Below are positions 25,761 through 34,365 of a DNA stretch of 64,000 nt, in pieces; position 1 is the stretch's first letter; each line of letters starts with the position of its first letter. Position numbers and translations under genes: made by a program. This DNA comes from Haloarcula nitratireducens (lineage in GTDB: Archaea; Halobacteriota; Halobacteria; Halobacteriales; Haloarculaceae). Under the pieces are notes generated by a model that worked only from the letters and a program-made list of their open reading frames with translations, searched no databases and was not told the DNA's origin. Location of the stretch: NCBI RefSeq assembly GCF_019599505.1, contig NZ_RKLT01000004.1, positions 1 through 64,000 of the forward strand. The letters run 5' to 3'.

Positions 25761-27749
25761 CTATTCCAGAGAAAGCGTGGCTGCCGGCGTCTCGACGACG
25801 GCTACGTCGAACGCGCCGACGGTTTCGCCGCCGACGACGAACGCGGCGTCGTCCGGGACGGAGAGTGAGCGCGTCTCGCTCGTGAAGTTCGTCACCCACG
25901 CGTAGCCGTCGCGTTCGGCGACGCGCACACCGGTCGGGAATCGCGACGTGTACGCGACGCCCGCAGCGCTCAGCAGGTCCGTCACCAACTCGTCGGCGAG
26001 TCGGTCCGTGGGCCAACAGCCACAGTACGTGACGCTTCCCCCGTCGCGGTCCGCGCGGGTGATAGCCGTCCGCCCCTCGGCGACGCCCGCGGTGTACGTC
26101 CCGACGGCGGCCGCCCCCTCGGCGTCGAGCCAACTGGCCCACGTCCGGTAGTCGTGGGTCTCGCCGTCGTAGCGAAGCCTGGTCGGCATCCCGTCGGGGA
26201 GGCTCTCGTGCTGGTCCACGCGCACGCCCGCGAGGTCGGCCAGCGGTCCCGGCGCGAGCGACTCGTGGAGCTGATTGTGCGGGTCTTTCTCGCCGGTGCG
26301 CGCGCCGAGCAGGAGGTGGCCGCCGTCCGCGACGTAGGCTTCGAGGCGGGCGGCGAGGTCGTCGCCGACGAGATAGAGCGTCGGCGCGACGGCGGCCGCG
26401 TAGTCCGCGAGATCGCTCGTCGGCGAGACGACGTCGACCTGCACGCCGCGCGCGCGGAGCGCGGCGTAGTACGCGCGGAGGTGCGACCAGTAGTGCCAGT
26501 CGGGGGAGTGCGGCTGAACGTCGGTCGCCCAGAGGCTCTCGTAGTCGTGCAGTAGGGCGACGGGCGCGTCCACCGGCTCGAGGTCGAACAGTTCGTCGGC
26601 GGCCGCCGCGGCGTCGTCGTACCCCCGGTCGGCGCTCCCGTCCTGCTTTCGGAGGCCGGCGTGGTACTGCTCCTGGCCCTCCCGACAGCGCCGCCACCGG
26701 AAGTACAGCACCGCGTCGGCCCCGTGGGCGACGGCGTGGTGCGCCCACAGTCGCATCGCACCTTCGCCGGGCTGGGGGGCGTGGGGCGGCCAGTTCACGT
26801 CGCCGGGCTGCTGTTCGAGCACCCAGAAGGGCGCGCGCTTCGCGCCGCGGTAGAGGTCGTGGTTCATCGCCACCTCATCCGGGTCGCCCGCGCGCAGTTC
26901 GTCCGTCGTCGCTTTCCCCGGCCGACGGTCCTGGACGAACCCCGTCGGGTAGGAGTCCCAGCCGAGGAAGTCGAGGTCGTCTGCCAGCGAGTGGGCGTCG
27001 AGCGCGCCGAAGTCGCCCATGAAGTTGTGCGTGACGAACCAGTCGTCGTTCGCCTCGCGGATCAGGTCGGCGTGCAGGCGATTGTAGTCGACGACGCTGT
27101 CGTTCGAGAAGCGGTAGTAGTCGAGAAGCCGCGAGGGGTGGTGCTCGGCGGGCGTCGGACCGGGCGGGTCGACGGCCGCGAAGGAGTCGTACTGCTGGCT
27201 CCAGAAGGTGTTTCCCCACGCCTCGTTCAGCGTCTCGACATCGCCGTACGTCGCTTCGAGCCACTCGCGGAAGGCGGTCGCGCAGTCCTCGCAGTAACAC
27301 CGGACGGTGTCGTGACAGCCGTACTCGTTGTCGGTCTGCCAGCCCGCGACGTGGGGATCGTCGACGTAGCGTTCGGTTACTTTCCTGACGATTCGTTCGG
27401 TCTCCTCGCGGTAGGTCGGCGAGTTGAAACAGGTGAATCGGCGGCTCCCCCACTCTCGCGGGGTCCCGTCCGGATCGGCCTGCCGGACGTCGGGGTGTTC
27501 GTCGACCAGCCACTTCGGTGGCGTCGCCGTCGGCGTACACAGCACCGCGTCCATGCCGTGGTCGCCGACGAGTGAGACGGCCTCGTCCAGCCACGCGAAG
27601 TCGAACTCGCCGCGTTCGGGTTCGACGCGCCCCCACGCGAACTCGCCCATGCGGACGTACTCCATCCCCGCGTCGGCCATCTGTCGCACGTCCGTCTCCC
27701 AGCGCTCGCCGGGCCAGTGCTCCGGGAAGTAGCAGACACCGATGGTCAT
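25761..27749 (-). CDS. bgaH: GH42 beta-galactosidase
   Basis: The 662-aa cytoplasmic enzyme hydrolyses beta-D-galactosides. It reads as a close homolog of the haloarchaeal BgaH: MTIGVCYFPEHWPGERWETD, YVRMGEFAWGRVEPERGEFD, the acid/base Glu in WQTDNEYGCHDT, the Cys-rich metal motif VRCYCEDC, DLDFLGWDSYPTGFVQDRRP and the nucleophile Glu in FWVLEQQPGDVNW. The trimerisation/Rossmann-like domain follows (VALLHDYESLWATDVQP), and a C-terminal beta domain ends PAATLSLE. ATG 27749 is chosen over an in-frame start at 27773 because BgaH proteins begin MTxGVCYFPEHW. It is divergent from the sulfatase-fold gene and upstream of the palindrome-rich region leading to dgoD. Confidence 0.96.
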   Translation of the reverse strand: MTIGVCYFPEHWPGERWETDVRQMADAGMEYVRMGEFAWGRVEPERGEFDFAWLDEAVSLVGDHGMDAVLCTPTATPPKWLVDEHPDVRQADPDGTPREWGSRRFTCFNSPTYREETERIVRKVTERYVDDPHVAGWQTDNEYGCHDTVRCYCEDCATAFREWLEATYGDVETLNEAWGNTFWSQQYDSFAAVDPPGPTPAEHHPSRLLDYYRFSNDSVVDYNRLHADLIREANDDWFVTHNFMGDFGALDAHSLADDLDFLGWDSYPTGFVQDRRPGKATTDELRAGDPDEVAMNHDLYRGAKRAPFWVLEQQPGDVNWPPHAPQPGEGAMRLWAHHAVAHGADAVLYFRWRRCREGQEQYHAGLRKQDGSADRGYDDAAAAADELFDLEPVDAPVALLHDYESLWATDVQPHSPDWHYWSHLRAYYAALRARGVQVDVVSPTSDLADYAAAVAPTLYLVGDDLAARLEAYVADGGHLLLGARTGEKDPHNQLHESLAPGPLADLAGVRVDQHESLPDGMPTRLRYDGETHDYRTWASWLDAEGAAAVGTYTAGVAEGRTAITRADRDGGSVTYCGCWPTDRLADELVTDLLSAAGVAYTSRFPTGVRVAERDGYAWVTNFTSETRSLSVPDDAAFVVGGETVGAFDVAVVETPAATLSLE

Positions 27750-27861
27750 ACCGCCTCCGCGTAGCGGGGTCACATACGTCTTCCCCCGCCGACCGAGCCG
27801 GGACCGGCGCGTAGCAAACGAAAGCGCACGGTTTTAATCTCCCGACCGAGTCCTAGCGCGT

Positions 27862-29364
27862 ATGACCGACACGGACGGGTCGAACGTCCTTTTCGTCGTT
27901 CTGGACACGGTTCGGAAGGACCGCCTGTCCGTCTACGACGACGACGTGACGACGACGCCCAACCTGCGGGAGTTCGCCGAGGAGGCCGCCGTCTTCGAAC
28001 AGGCCGTCGCGCCGGCCCCGTGGACGTTACCCGTCCATGCATCCCTGTTCACGGGTCTCTACCCCAGCGAACACGGAGCCACGCAAGAGAACCCCTACCT
28101 CGAAGGGGCGACGACGCTCGCCGAGTCGCTGTCGGCGGCGGGCTACGACACCGCCTGTTACTCCTCGAACGCCTGGATAACGAGCTACACGAACCTCACC
28201 GCCGGCTTCGACGACCACGACAACTTCTTCCAGATCATGCCGAGCGAACTGCTCTCGGGCCCGCTGGCGACGCTCTGGAAGACGATGAACGACAATGACA
28301 CCCTGCGCGGGGTAGCCGACCGACTCGTCCAGGTCGGCAACAAGATGCACGAACATCTGGCGGAGGGCGGCGGCGGCGACACCAAGACGCCGCAGGTCAT
28401 CGACGAGACCATCGACTTCGTCGACGAGAGCGACGACTTCTTCGCGTTCATCAACCTGATGGACGCCCACCTCCCCTATCATCCGCCCGAGGAGTACGCC
28501 GAACGGTTCGCGCCCGGCGTCGACTCCACCGAGGTCTGCCAGAACTCCAAGGAGTACAACTGCGGCGCGCGAGACATCGGCGGCGAGGAGTGGGCCGACA
28601 TCAAGGGCCTCTACGACGCCGAACTGGCTCACATCGACGACCAGCTCGACCGGCTCTTCTCGCACCTCAAGGAGACCGGCCGGTGGGAGGAGACCACCGT
28701 CGTCGTCTGCGCGGACCACGGCGAACTGTTCGGCGAACACGATCTCTACGGCCACGAGTTCGGCATCTACGACCCGCTGGTGAACGTCCCGCTCATGGTG
28801 AAACACGCCGACGTGGAACCCGAGCGCGACGACGAGACGACGGTCGAACTCGTCGACGTCTACCACACGATCCTGGACGCCGCGAGCGCCGAGGGTCGCG
28901 GCGAGTCGCTGCAGTCACACCGCTCGCTGCTGTCGCCGGACTACCGCGAGTTCGACGCCGACCTCGGCGGCGTCCCCCGCGGCGACGTGGGCTTCGTCGA
29001 GTACCACCAGCCGGTCGTCGAGCTGCGCCAACTGGAGGGGAAAGCCGAGGCCGCCGGCATCGAACTGGACGAGCAATCGCGCTTTTACTCGCGGATGGGC
29101 GCGGCCCGGACCCCCGACTCGAAGTACATCCACTGTACGCGCATCCCCGACGAGGCCTACGACCTCACGGAAGACCCCGGCGAGACGACGAACCTCGCCG
29201 GAACGGACGCGGAGCCGCCTCACCTCGAAGACGCGCTGTGGGCGTTCCTCGACGAGGTCGACGCCGACTGGCCCGCGGAGGCAGACGGAGCCGACGGCGA
29301 CGTGCTGGACGGGATGGACACAGAGACGAGAGATCGCCTGCAGGACCTCGGCTACATCGACTAG
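27862..29364 (+). CDS. Sulfatase/alkaline-phosphatase-fold hydrolase or transferase
   Basis: This 500-aa cytoplasmic-looking member of the alkaline phosphatase superfamily has no signal peptide. Metal-binding segments are VLFVVLDTVRKDRLSVYDD (N-terminal Asp) and VVVCADHGELFGEHDLYGHE (Asp-His pair). The nucleophile region reads APWTLPVHASLFTGLYPSEH. Thr stands where arylsulfatases have the Cys/Ser that becomes formylglycine, and the CxPSR consensus is absent. A Thr nucleophile is used by LtaS-type phosphoglycerol transferases, so phospho-transfer or phosphodiester cleavage fits better than sulfate ester hydrolysis. The flippase-like gene starts 3 bp downstream, suggesting a joint role in cell-envelope glycans or lipids. 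TTTTAATC (about 27833) sits about 27 bp before the ATG. Confidence 0.85.
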   Translation: MTDTDGSNVLFVVLDTVRKDRLSVYDDDVTTTPNLREFAEEAAVFEQAVAPAPWTLPVHASLFTGLYPSEHGATQENPYLEGATTLAESLSAAGYDTACYSSNAWITSYTNLTAGFDDHDNFFQIMPSELLSGPLATLWKTMNDNDTLRGVADRLVQVGNKMHEHLAEGGGGDTKTPQVIDETIDFVDESDDFFAFINLMDAHLPYHPPEEYAERFAPGVDSTEVCQNSKEYNCGARDIGGEEWADIKGLYDAELAHIDDQLDRLFSHLKETGRWEETTVVVCADHGELFGEHDLYGHEFGIYDPLVNVPLMVKHADVEPERDDETTVELVDVYHTILDAASAEGRGESLQSHRSLLSPDYREFDADLGGVPRGDVGFVEYHQPVVELRQLEGKAEAAGIELDEQSRFYSRMGAARTPDSKYIHCTRIPDEAYDLTEDPGETTNLAGTDAEPPHLEDALWAFLDEVDADWPAEADGADGDVLDGMDTETRDRLQDLGYID

Positions 29365-29367
29365 CCA

Positions 29368-30393
29368 GTGAGCGACGAAACCCCCTCGGTCGATCTCACC
29401 GACCAGAAGACCGTCGCACAGATAGTGCTGGGCTTCGCCGTCGCCGGGCTCGTCGTCTACCTCCTCGTGGACTTCGTCGGGACCGCCGGCGTCCTCGCCG
29501 AGCTGCGGACGGCGGAGCCGACGTGGCTCGCGCTGGCCTGCCTCTCGACGATGCTGTGTCTCGTCGCGTGGGGGAAGGCCTGGCAGATCGTGCTCGCGGT
29601 CGTCGGCATCGAGGAGCGCTTCTCCAGCCTCGTCGTCACCTACTTCGCCGCGACGTTCGCCAACTACGTCACGCCGCTGGGACAGGCCGGCGGCGAGCCG
29701 TTCATCGCTTACGTCCTCTCGCGCGACACCGAGGCCAGCTATCAGGACAGCCTCGCCAGCGTCGTCACGGCGGACTTACTGAACCTCTTCCCGTTCGTCA
29801 CCTTCGCCGGCGTCGGCTTCGCGGCGCTGCTGTATCGGAGTTCGCTCCCCGACACCATCGAACCGCTCGCGGGCGGCCTGGTCGTCCTCTCGGTGGGCGT
29901 CCCGGTCTTCGCCGCCGTCGGCTGGCGATACCGGAAGCGACTCGCCGAGACCGGACTCGGTCTCGTGGCACCGGTGGCGAGACGGACGCCGCGCGTGACG
30001 CTGTCGGGCCTGCGCGAGCGCCTCCGCGAGACGGAGACGGCCTTCCAGCGCATCGCCACCGACCGCCGGGCGCTCGTCGAGGCGCTCTCCTTCTCGTACG
30101 TCGGCTGGGTGTTCTTCGCGCTCCCGCTCTACCTGGCCGCCCAGTCCATCGGCGTGGAGCTGACGGTCCTGCTCGTCCTCTTCATCGTCCCGGCCTCGAC
30201 GCTCGCGGGGATCGCCCCCTCGCCCGGCGGCTCGGGAGCCATCTCCACGGCGCTGGTCGTCCTCATCGTCGCGCTGACCGCCATCAGCCGCACCGACGCG
30301 ACGGCCGTCGCCATCCTCTATCGCGTCGCCAGTTACCTCTTCGCGCTCCTGCTCGGCGGCGGCGCGGCGCTGTACGTCCTCAAGCGGAACTGA
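29368..30393 (+). CDS. Flippase-like integral membrane protein (UPF0104/LPG-synthase TM family)
   Basis: The 341-aa protein has about eight membrane helices and family blocks WLALACLSTMLCLVAWGKAW, AATFANYVTPLGQAGGEPFI and APSPGGSGAISTALVVLIVA. The C-terminal half reads AILYRVASYLFALLLGGGAA. Members of this family include the membrane part of lysylphosphatidylglycerol synthase and archaeal proteins near glycosylation genes; lipid or lipid-linked-sugar translocation is suspected. It starts with GTG 3 bp after the sulfatase-fold gene, so the two are co-transcribed. Confidence 0.88.
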   Translation: MSDETPSVDLTDQKTVAQIVLGFAVAGLVVYLLVDFVGTAGVLAELRTAEPTWLALACLSTMLCLVAWGKAWQIVLAVVGIEERFSSLVVTYFAATFANYVTPLGQAGGEPFIAYVLSRDTEASYQDSLASVVTADLLNLFPFVTFAGVGFAALLYRSSLPDTIEPLAGGLVVLSVGVPVFAAVGWRYRKRLAETGLGLVAPVARRTPRVTLSGLRERLRETETAFQRIATDRRALVEALSFSYVGWVFFALPLYLAAQSIGVELTVLLVLFIVPASTLAGIAPSPGGSGAISTALVVLIVALTAISRTDATAVAILYRVASYLFALLLGGGAALYVLKRN

Positions 30394-30448
30394 CCGCCGG
30401 CGAATCGCCCGATTAGACGTTCAATGGGAAGGGACTGAAAGGGGCGTT

Positions 30449-30534
30449 GTCGGCGTTATGCGCCGACTGCTCGGGAGACCTTCGGTCTCTCGCCGGGGCT
30501 TTCCGGTCGTTCACAACTGTCTCCCTGCGGAGAC
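30449..30534. repeat. Cluster of three hairpins in an intergenic gap
   Basis: Between two convergent genes lie three perfect stems. They are GTCGGCG-TTATG-CGCCGAC (30449-30467), GAGACC-TTC-GGTCTC (30475-30489) and GTCTCC-CTGC-GGAGAC (30519-30534). The GTCTCC/GGAGAC halves of hairpins 2 and 3 could also pair with each other. They follow GGGACTGAAAGGGGC (30431-30445). A bidirectional transcript end or a small structured RNA is possible; no mobile element ends were recognised. Confidence 0.5.
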
Positions 30535-30555
30535 GCGCAGAAATTCCGGTATTTT

Positions 30556-31671
30556 CTAGGCGGTGTTGTGTTCGACGAACGTCGGCCGCCAGTTGTCCGA
30601 CTCGCGGAGGTCCCGCCCCGCGACGCGCCAATCGCCGTCCGGGGGAATCGGCGAGACGATCATCGTCGTCGGCGTCGCGAGCAGTCGGAGCGGCAGCCGC
30701 TGATCGCTGTGGAAGCCGAAGTCGGCCAGCAGGTCGCGCGGGATCGAGTCGCCGCGCACCGCGACCACCGTGGAGTCCCCGTGGTCGGCGAGCGCGCGGG
30801 CCAGCAGCGCCGGGAGCGCCCGGTCCCGTTCGACGTCGCCGACCAGCGGGACCACGTCGGCGACGTTGGTGACGGTCCCCGACTCCGCCTCCTGCGTTCC
30901 GGTGACGAGCCCGGCGACCGGGTCGCCGCCCAATCGGGCGGTGTAGGCGGTGTACTCCCACTGCGGGTTGCCGAAGCGGTACTCGAAGAACTGCTCGTCG
31001 CGGTAGGCGTGGATCTCGGCGGGCGGGCGGCGGCGATAGAGGCGCGCGAGGGTCTGTGCGGGAATCCCGGTGTGGCGGGTGACGCTCACCTCCGGCGGGC
31101 GGTCGACGCGCCGACCGCGCGCGCCGAGATACCCGCGGGCGGCCAGCTTTCCCGCGGCCGAGAGAAGGCGGTCGTCGACGCCCGCGTACGCCGCCGGGTC
31201 CTGCACCCGATAGTACGTGGTATGCTCGCCGGCGATCTCACAGCCGAGCTTCGCCAGTCCCGCGGTCGTCTTCGCGTTCGGGACGTTGAACGTGAACGCG
31301 GGCGGTCCGTCGGCGTACCCCTCGAAGAGCCGCTCGCTCATCCGGCTGAACAGGCCCTGTCGGCGGTGGCCCTCGTGGACCATCGTCTCGCAGGACTGGA
31401 TGGCGGTGTGGTACGTATCGCCCGCGCGCATCTGAAAGGCGAGGTTGGGCCGCGCGCCCACGATCTCGCCGTCGCGCTCGGCGACGACGATGGGCGACTC
31501 GGTGAGATAGGGGTTGTCGGCGAACTTCCAGTCGAACCACGCCGTCGAGTACTCCGGCCAGATCCGGTCGTGCAGCGCCATGAATCCCTCGCGGTCGCCC
31601 GGCTCGAACCAGCGGATAGTGTAGTCGTCGTCGGACGTCGACCGCTCGACGGTCGCCCGGCTAGTCGCCAT
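30556..31671 (-). CDS. GNAT-family N-acetyltransferase (two-domain)
   Basis: The 371-aa protein has an N-terminal GNAT domain (about residues 18-165). Its segments are YTIRWFEPGDREGFMALHDR, ERDGEIVGARPNLAFQMRAG, and the acetyl-CoA loop in IQSCETMVHEGHRRQGLFSR with the R/Q-x-x-G-x-G/A pattern HRRQGL, then AFTFNVPNAKTTAGLAKLGC. A second, GNAT-like half contains WEYTAYTARLGGDPVAGLVT. Related haloarchaeal proteins often lie in surface-polysaccharide regions. The acceptor is unknown. Its ATG at 31671 overlaps the stop of the small Cys/His protein upstream by 11 bp, so they are translated together. Confidence 0.85.
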   Translation of the reverse strand: MATSRATVERSTSDDDYTIRWFEPGDREGFMALHDRIWPEYSTAWFDWKFADNPYLTESPIVVAERDGEIVGARPNLAFQMRAGDTYHTAIQSCETMVHEGHRRQGLFSRMSERLFEGYADGPPAFTFNVPNAKTTAGLAKLGCEIAGEHTTYYRVQDPAAYAGVDDRLLSAAGKLAARGYLGARGRRVDRPPEVSVTRHTGIPAQTLARLYRRRPPAEIHAYRDEQFFEYRFGNPQWEYTAYTARLGGDPVAGLVTGTQEAESGTVTNVADVVPLVGDVERDRALPALLARALADHGDSTVVAVRGDSIPRDLLADFGFHSDQRLPLRLLATPTTMIVSPIPPDGDWRVAGRDLRESDNWRPTFVEHNTA

Positions 31672-31882
31672 CCTCTAAGTTCAGACCGGGGACGAGCTGG
31701 TCGGCGGCGTGGTGCCGTTGGTACACCGCACAGTGGGTCTCGTGGTGGAACTCGTGGCGGTCCCGACAGAGGTCGGCCTCCATCGGTGAGACGAACGCCG
31801 CCTGGATCTCACAGTACGGTCGCTCGTGGTCGAACGTCTGCTCGCCGTCCGAGTTGCGGTAATCGAGGTGCGGACAGACCAT
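31661..31882 (-). CDS. Small Cys/His-rich conserved haloarchaeal protein
   Basis: This 73-aa protein has the metal-ligand-like pattern MVCPHLDYR near the N-terminus and then HERPYCEIQ, EADLCRDRHEFHHETHCAVY and RHH. At least four Cys and many His could bind Zn2+ or a cluster. It is the first gene of a two-gene operon with the GNAT acetyltransferase, overlapping it by 11 bp. CAATAACC on the minus strand about 30 bp before ATG 31882 is the likely TATA region. Function unknown. Confidence 0.75.
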   Translation of the reverse strand: MVCPHLDYRNSDGEQTFDHERPYCEIQAAFVSPMEADLCRDRHEFHHETHCAVYQRHHAADQLVPGLNLEDGD

Positions 31883-32007
31883 CGAGAGAATTGGCGACGG
31901 GCAGTCGTTTGGTTATTGAGGCGGTTCTGGGGATAATTCGCGGTTACCGGCGCGAAATCGCCGATAGCTGTGTCGTAACCAAGTATCGAACGGTGTGAGT
32001 GACACCA

Positions 32008-32874
32008 GTGTCATACGACGACTACCACCGGCGGAAGAAGGTCATCCTCACCGTGGCCACGACCGGCGCGGTTCACGGGAAGAACGTCAATCCCAACCTG
32101 CCCGAGCAGCCCGAGGAAATCGCCCGACAGGTGGCGGCCTGCGAGGAACTCGGGGCGTCGATCGCCCACGTCCACGGCCGGAACGAACGCGGGGAGAACG
32201 ACGCGTCGCGGCTCCAGGAGGTGAACGACGCCATCCGCGACCGCTGCGAGGACATCATCATCCAGAACACGACCGGCGGGCAGAGCCCCTACGAGCAGCG
32301 CGTGGCGGGCATCAGAACGGACCCGCCGCCCGAGATGGCGTCGCTGGACATGGGACCGTTCAAGCGCGACAAGCACATCATCACGAACCACACCCGGAAC
32401 AACATCGAGCGCCTCGCCGTCGAGATGCGGGCCAAGGGCATCAAACCGGAGATGGAGGTGTTCAACTCCGGCCAGCTGGCCGAGGTCAAACGGCTCATCG
32501 ACGAGGGACTGGTCGAGGAACCGCCCTACGTCAACCTCATCTTCGGCGGCTCGTTCACGCCCGCGCGGCCGCGGAACCTCATCAACATGGTCGACAACCT
32601 GCCCGAGAACGCCGAGTGGAACGTCCTCGCGGTCGGTCCCCATCAACTGCCGCTGACGACGATGGCCGTCCTGCTCGGTGGCCACGTCCGCGTCGGGATG
32701 GAAGACAACCTCTACTATCGCCGCGGTGAGAAAGCCGCGAGTAATCAGCAGCTCGTGGCCCGCACCGTCGAGATACTCGACCGCCTCGACCGGGAGATCG
32801 CGACGCCCGAGGAGGCCCGAGAGATGCTGGGGATGCCGAAGAAACAGGTCGAGCAACCGGCCGACGGCGACTGA
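32008..32874 (+). CDS. BKACE-family beta-keto acid cleavage enzyme (DUF849)
   Basis: This 288-aa TIM-barrel protein is related to 3-keto-5-aminohexanoate cleavage enzyme (Kce), which condenses beta-keto acids with acetyl-CoA to give acetoacetate and a new CoA ester. Family blocks are KKVILTVATTGAVHGKNVNP, PEEIARQVAACEELGASIAH then VHGR (zinc His pair HVH), IIIQNTTGGQSPYEQR, EVFNSGQLAEV, LIFGGSFTPA and HVRVGMEDNLYYRRGEKA. The substrate is not predictable. GTG codons at 31999 and 32008 are both possible; 32008 gives the usual MSYDDYH start. An inverted repeat GGTGT-N5-ACACC (31992-32006) lies directly before it. Confidence 0.88.
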   Translation: MSYDDYHRRKKVILTVATTGAVHGKNVNPNLPEQPEEIARQVAACEELGASIAHVHGRNERGENDASRLQEVNDAIRDRCEDIIIQNTTGGQSPYEQRVAGIRTDPPPEMASLDMGPFKRDKHIITNHTRNNIERLAVEMRAKGIKPEMEVFNSGQLAEVKRLIDEGLVEEPPYVNLIFGGSFTPARPRNLINMVDNLPENAEWNVLAVGPHQLPLTTMAVLLGGHVRVGMEDNLYYRRGEKAASNQQLVARTVEILDRLDREIATPEEAREMLGMPKKQVEQPADGD

Positions 32875-33082
32875 GTGGGGTGGCTCGTCTCCGCCGTGGG
32901 CAACGAGCGGCGATCGGCGAGACGACGTATCCGAGTCATCATCGACCAACGACGGTGGGGTCGAGAACCCCGGTAAGCACGGCAGTCGCTCGCCGCTAGT
33001 GAGTGTCACATCGCGGTAAGTGGTCCTTGTTAGCAAGACTCTGACGAAGGCCGCGGACTCGACCGGTCGGTAATCGGGTTAG

Positions 33083-33970
33083 CTATCGAGCGTCTCGCTC
33101 CCGCTCCCAGAGGCGGAGGAGCCTCGTGAGCGTCTCGTTGACCGGCACGGGCTCGGCCGCTCGCTCGACGACGTAGCCGTTGATGGCGTCGACCTCGGTC
33201 GGTCGGCCGGCTTCCACGTCCTGCAACGTCGACGAGCGGTTCGCGGCGGTGTTCCGAACCACTGTCTCGGTCAGCGAGACGGCGCGTTCGTCGGTGAGGT
33301 CGACGCCCCGCTCGCGGGCGACGCGGGCCGTCTCGCGGGCGGCGTCGGCGGCGAGTTCCCGCCCCGGACCGTCGGCGAGCGCGCCGTTCTCCGCGCGAGC
33401 GAGCGCCGTCGCGGCGTTGATAGCGGCGTTGACCGCCAGTTTCTCCCACAGGCGCGTCGGCATGTCCGTCGCCACCGTCGTCTCGATCCCGGCCGCGTCG
33501 AACGCCTCGCCCACTCCGTCGGCCACCGGAGAGGGACCGCCCGCTCGCGCGCCCAGCACCACCTCGCCGCGGCCCGTGAACGCGACGGTGCCCGGCCCCT
33601 CCAGCCGCGCGCCGTAGGAGCAGGTGCCCGCGAGCACCGGACAGTCGAGTTCGGCCGCGAGCGTCACCTCGTTGCCCATCCCGTTCTGCACGGAGAGGCA
33701 CGCCGAGAGCTCGCAGTCGGCGAGCGCGCGGGCGGCGTCTCCGGTGTCGCCGCTCTTGACCGCCACCAGGGCGAGATCCGCGGCTTCGGGGACGGCGGTG
33801 TCGGCCGCCGGGTCGGCGCGGAACTCCTCGACGCCGACCACGTCGAGGCCGTCGCGTCGAACCGCGGCGACGTGGGGGTCCCGCCCGACGAGCGTCACCT
33901 CGTGCGCGCGGGCGAGCATTCCCCCGAGGAGGCTCCCGAGGCTCCCGGCCCCGAAGACGACGACGTGCAT
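33083..33970 (-). CDS. panE: Ketopantoate reductase-family dehydrogenase
   Basis: The 295-aa protein begins with the NADP-binding MHVVVFGAGSLGSLLGGMLA and has VAVKSGDTGDAARALADCEL and the conserved LSVQNGMGNEVTLA. The catalytic Lys lies in RLWEKLAVNAAINAATALAR. A C-terminal helical domain includes SSTLQDVEAGRPTEVDAING. This is the PanE fold; enzymes of this fold reduce 2-dehydropantoate to pantoate for CoA synthesis, but paralogs act on other 2-keto acids, so the substrate is provisional. ATG 33970 is selected because the long upstream extension of the frame is not protein-like. A TTTTGTACC element lies about 25 bp before it. Confidence 0.85.
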   Translation of the reverse strand: MHVVVFGAGSLGSLLGGMLARAHEVTLVGRDPHVAAVRRDGLDVVGVEEFRADPAADTAVPEAADLALVAVKSGDTGDAARALADCELSACLSVQNGMGNEVTLAAELDCPVLAGTCSYGARLEGPGTVAFTGRGEVVLGARAGGPSPVADGVGEAFDAAGIETTVATDMPTRLWEKLAVNAAINAATALARAENGALADGPGRELAADAARETARVARERGVDLTDERAVSLTETVVRNTAANRSSTLQDVEAGRPTEVDAINGYVVERAAEPVPVNETLTRLLRLWERERDAR

Positions 33971-34149
33971 GTGTTGGGGAAAGCGGGGGCGGTACAAAAG
34001 GGTTCGAGCGGTTCCGATCCACACAGAAGGCCGCTTCAGGGACCGACCGGCCGGGCGGAGGACGGAAGACGGACGGTGGCTGTATCGAGACTGTCGTCCG
34101 GGAATCGCCTTATGCCAGCGATGACCGTTCGATAGCCGGTTCTCGTCGG

Positions 34150-34365
34150 TTACCCGTCGACGGCTTCGAGGTGGTTCTTTCCTATCCACTCCTCGAAGCA
34201 ATCGTCACAGAAAGCGACGTATTGGTCGATGTTCGAATCGTAACAGGATTTAGTCGCGTCTTCGCTGCATGATGGGGCGATACACAAAACGTGCGTCGAC
34301 CCGTCATCCATAGTGACTACTTCGCTTTCCCCGGGTGTCTTCTCGGCATCGTCCGACCGCGTCAT
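34150..34365 (-). CDS. Small cysteine-rich protein, probably zinc-binding
   Basis: The 71-aa protein contains LCIAPSCSEDATKSCYDSNI and FCDDCFEEWIGKNHLEAVDG, giving a C-x5-C...C...C-x2-C arrangement suited to a zinc finger. It has no close relative I can name. Its codon use and lower GC content differ somewhat from the neighbours. It stands alone with flanking gaps of 100-250 bp. Confidence 0.6.
   Translation of the reverse strand: MTRSDDAEKTPGESEVVTMDDGSTHVLCIAPSCSEDATKSCYDSNIDQYVAFCDDCFEEWIGKNHLEAVDG

Noticed and set aside
30421..30445. CRISPR-like look of the reverse complement CTTTCAGTCCCTTCCCATTG
   Set aside because: Only one copy is present, with no spacer-repeat periodicity and no cas genes nearby, so it is not a CRISPR array.
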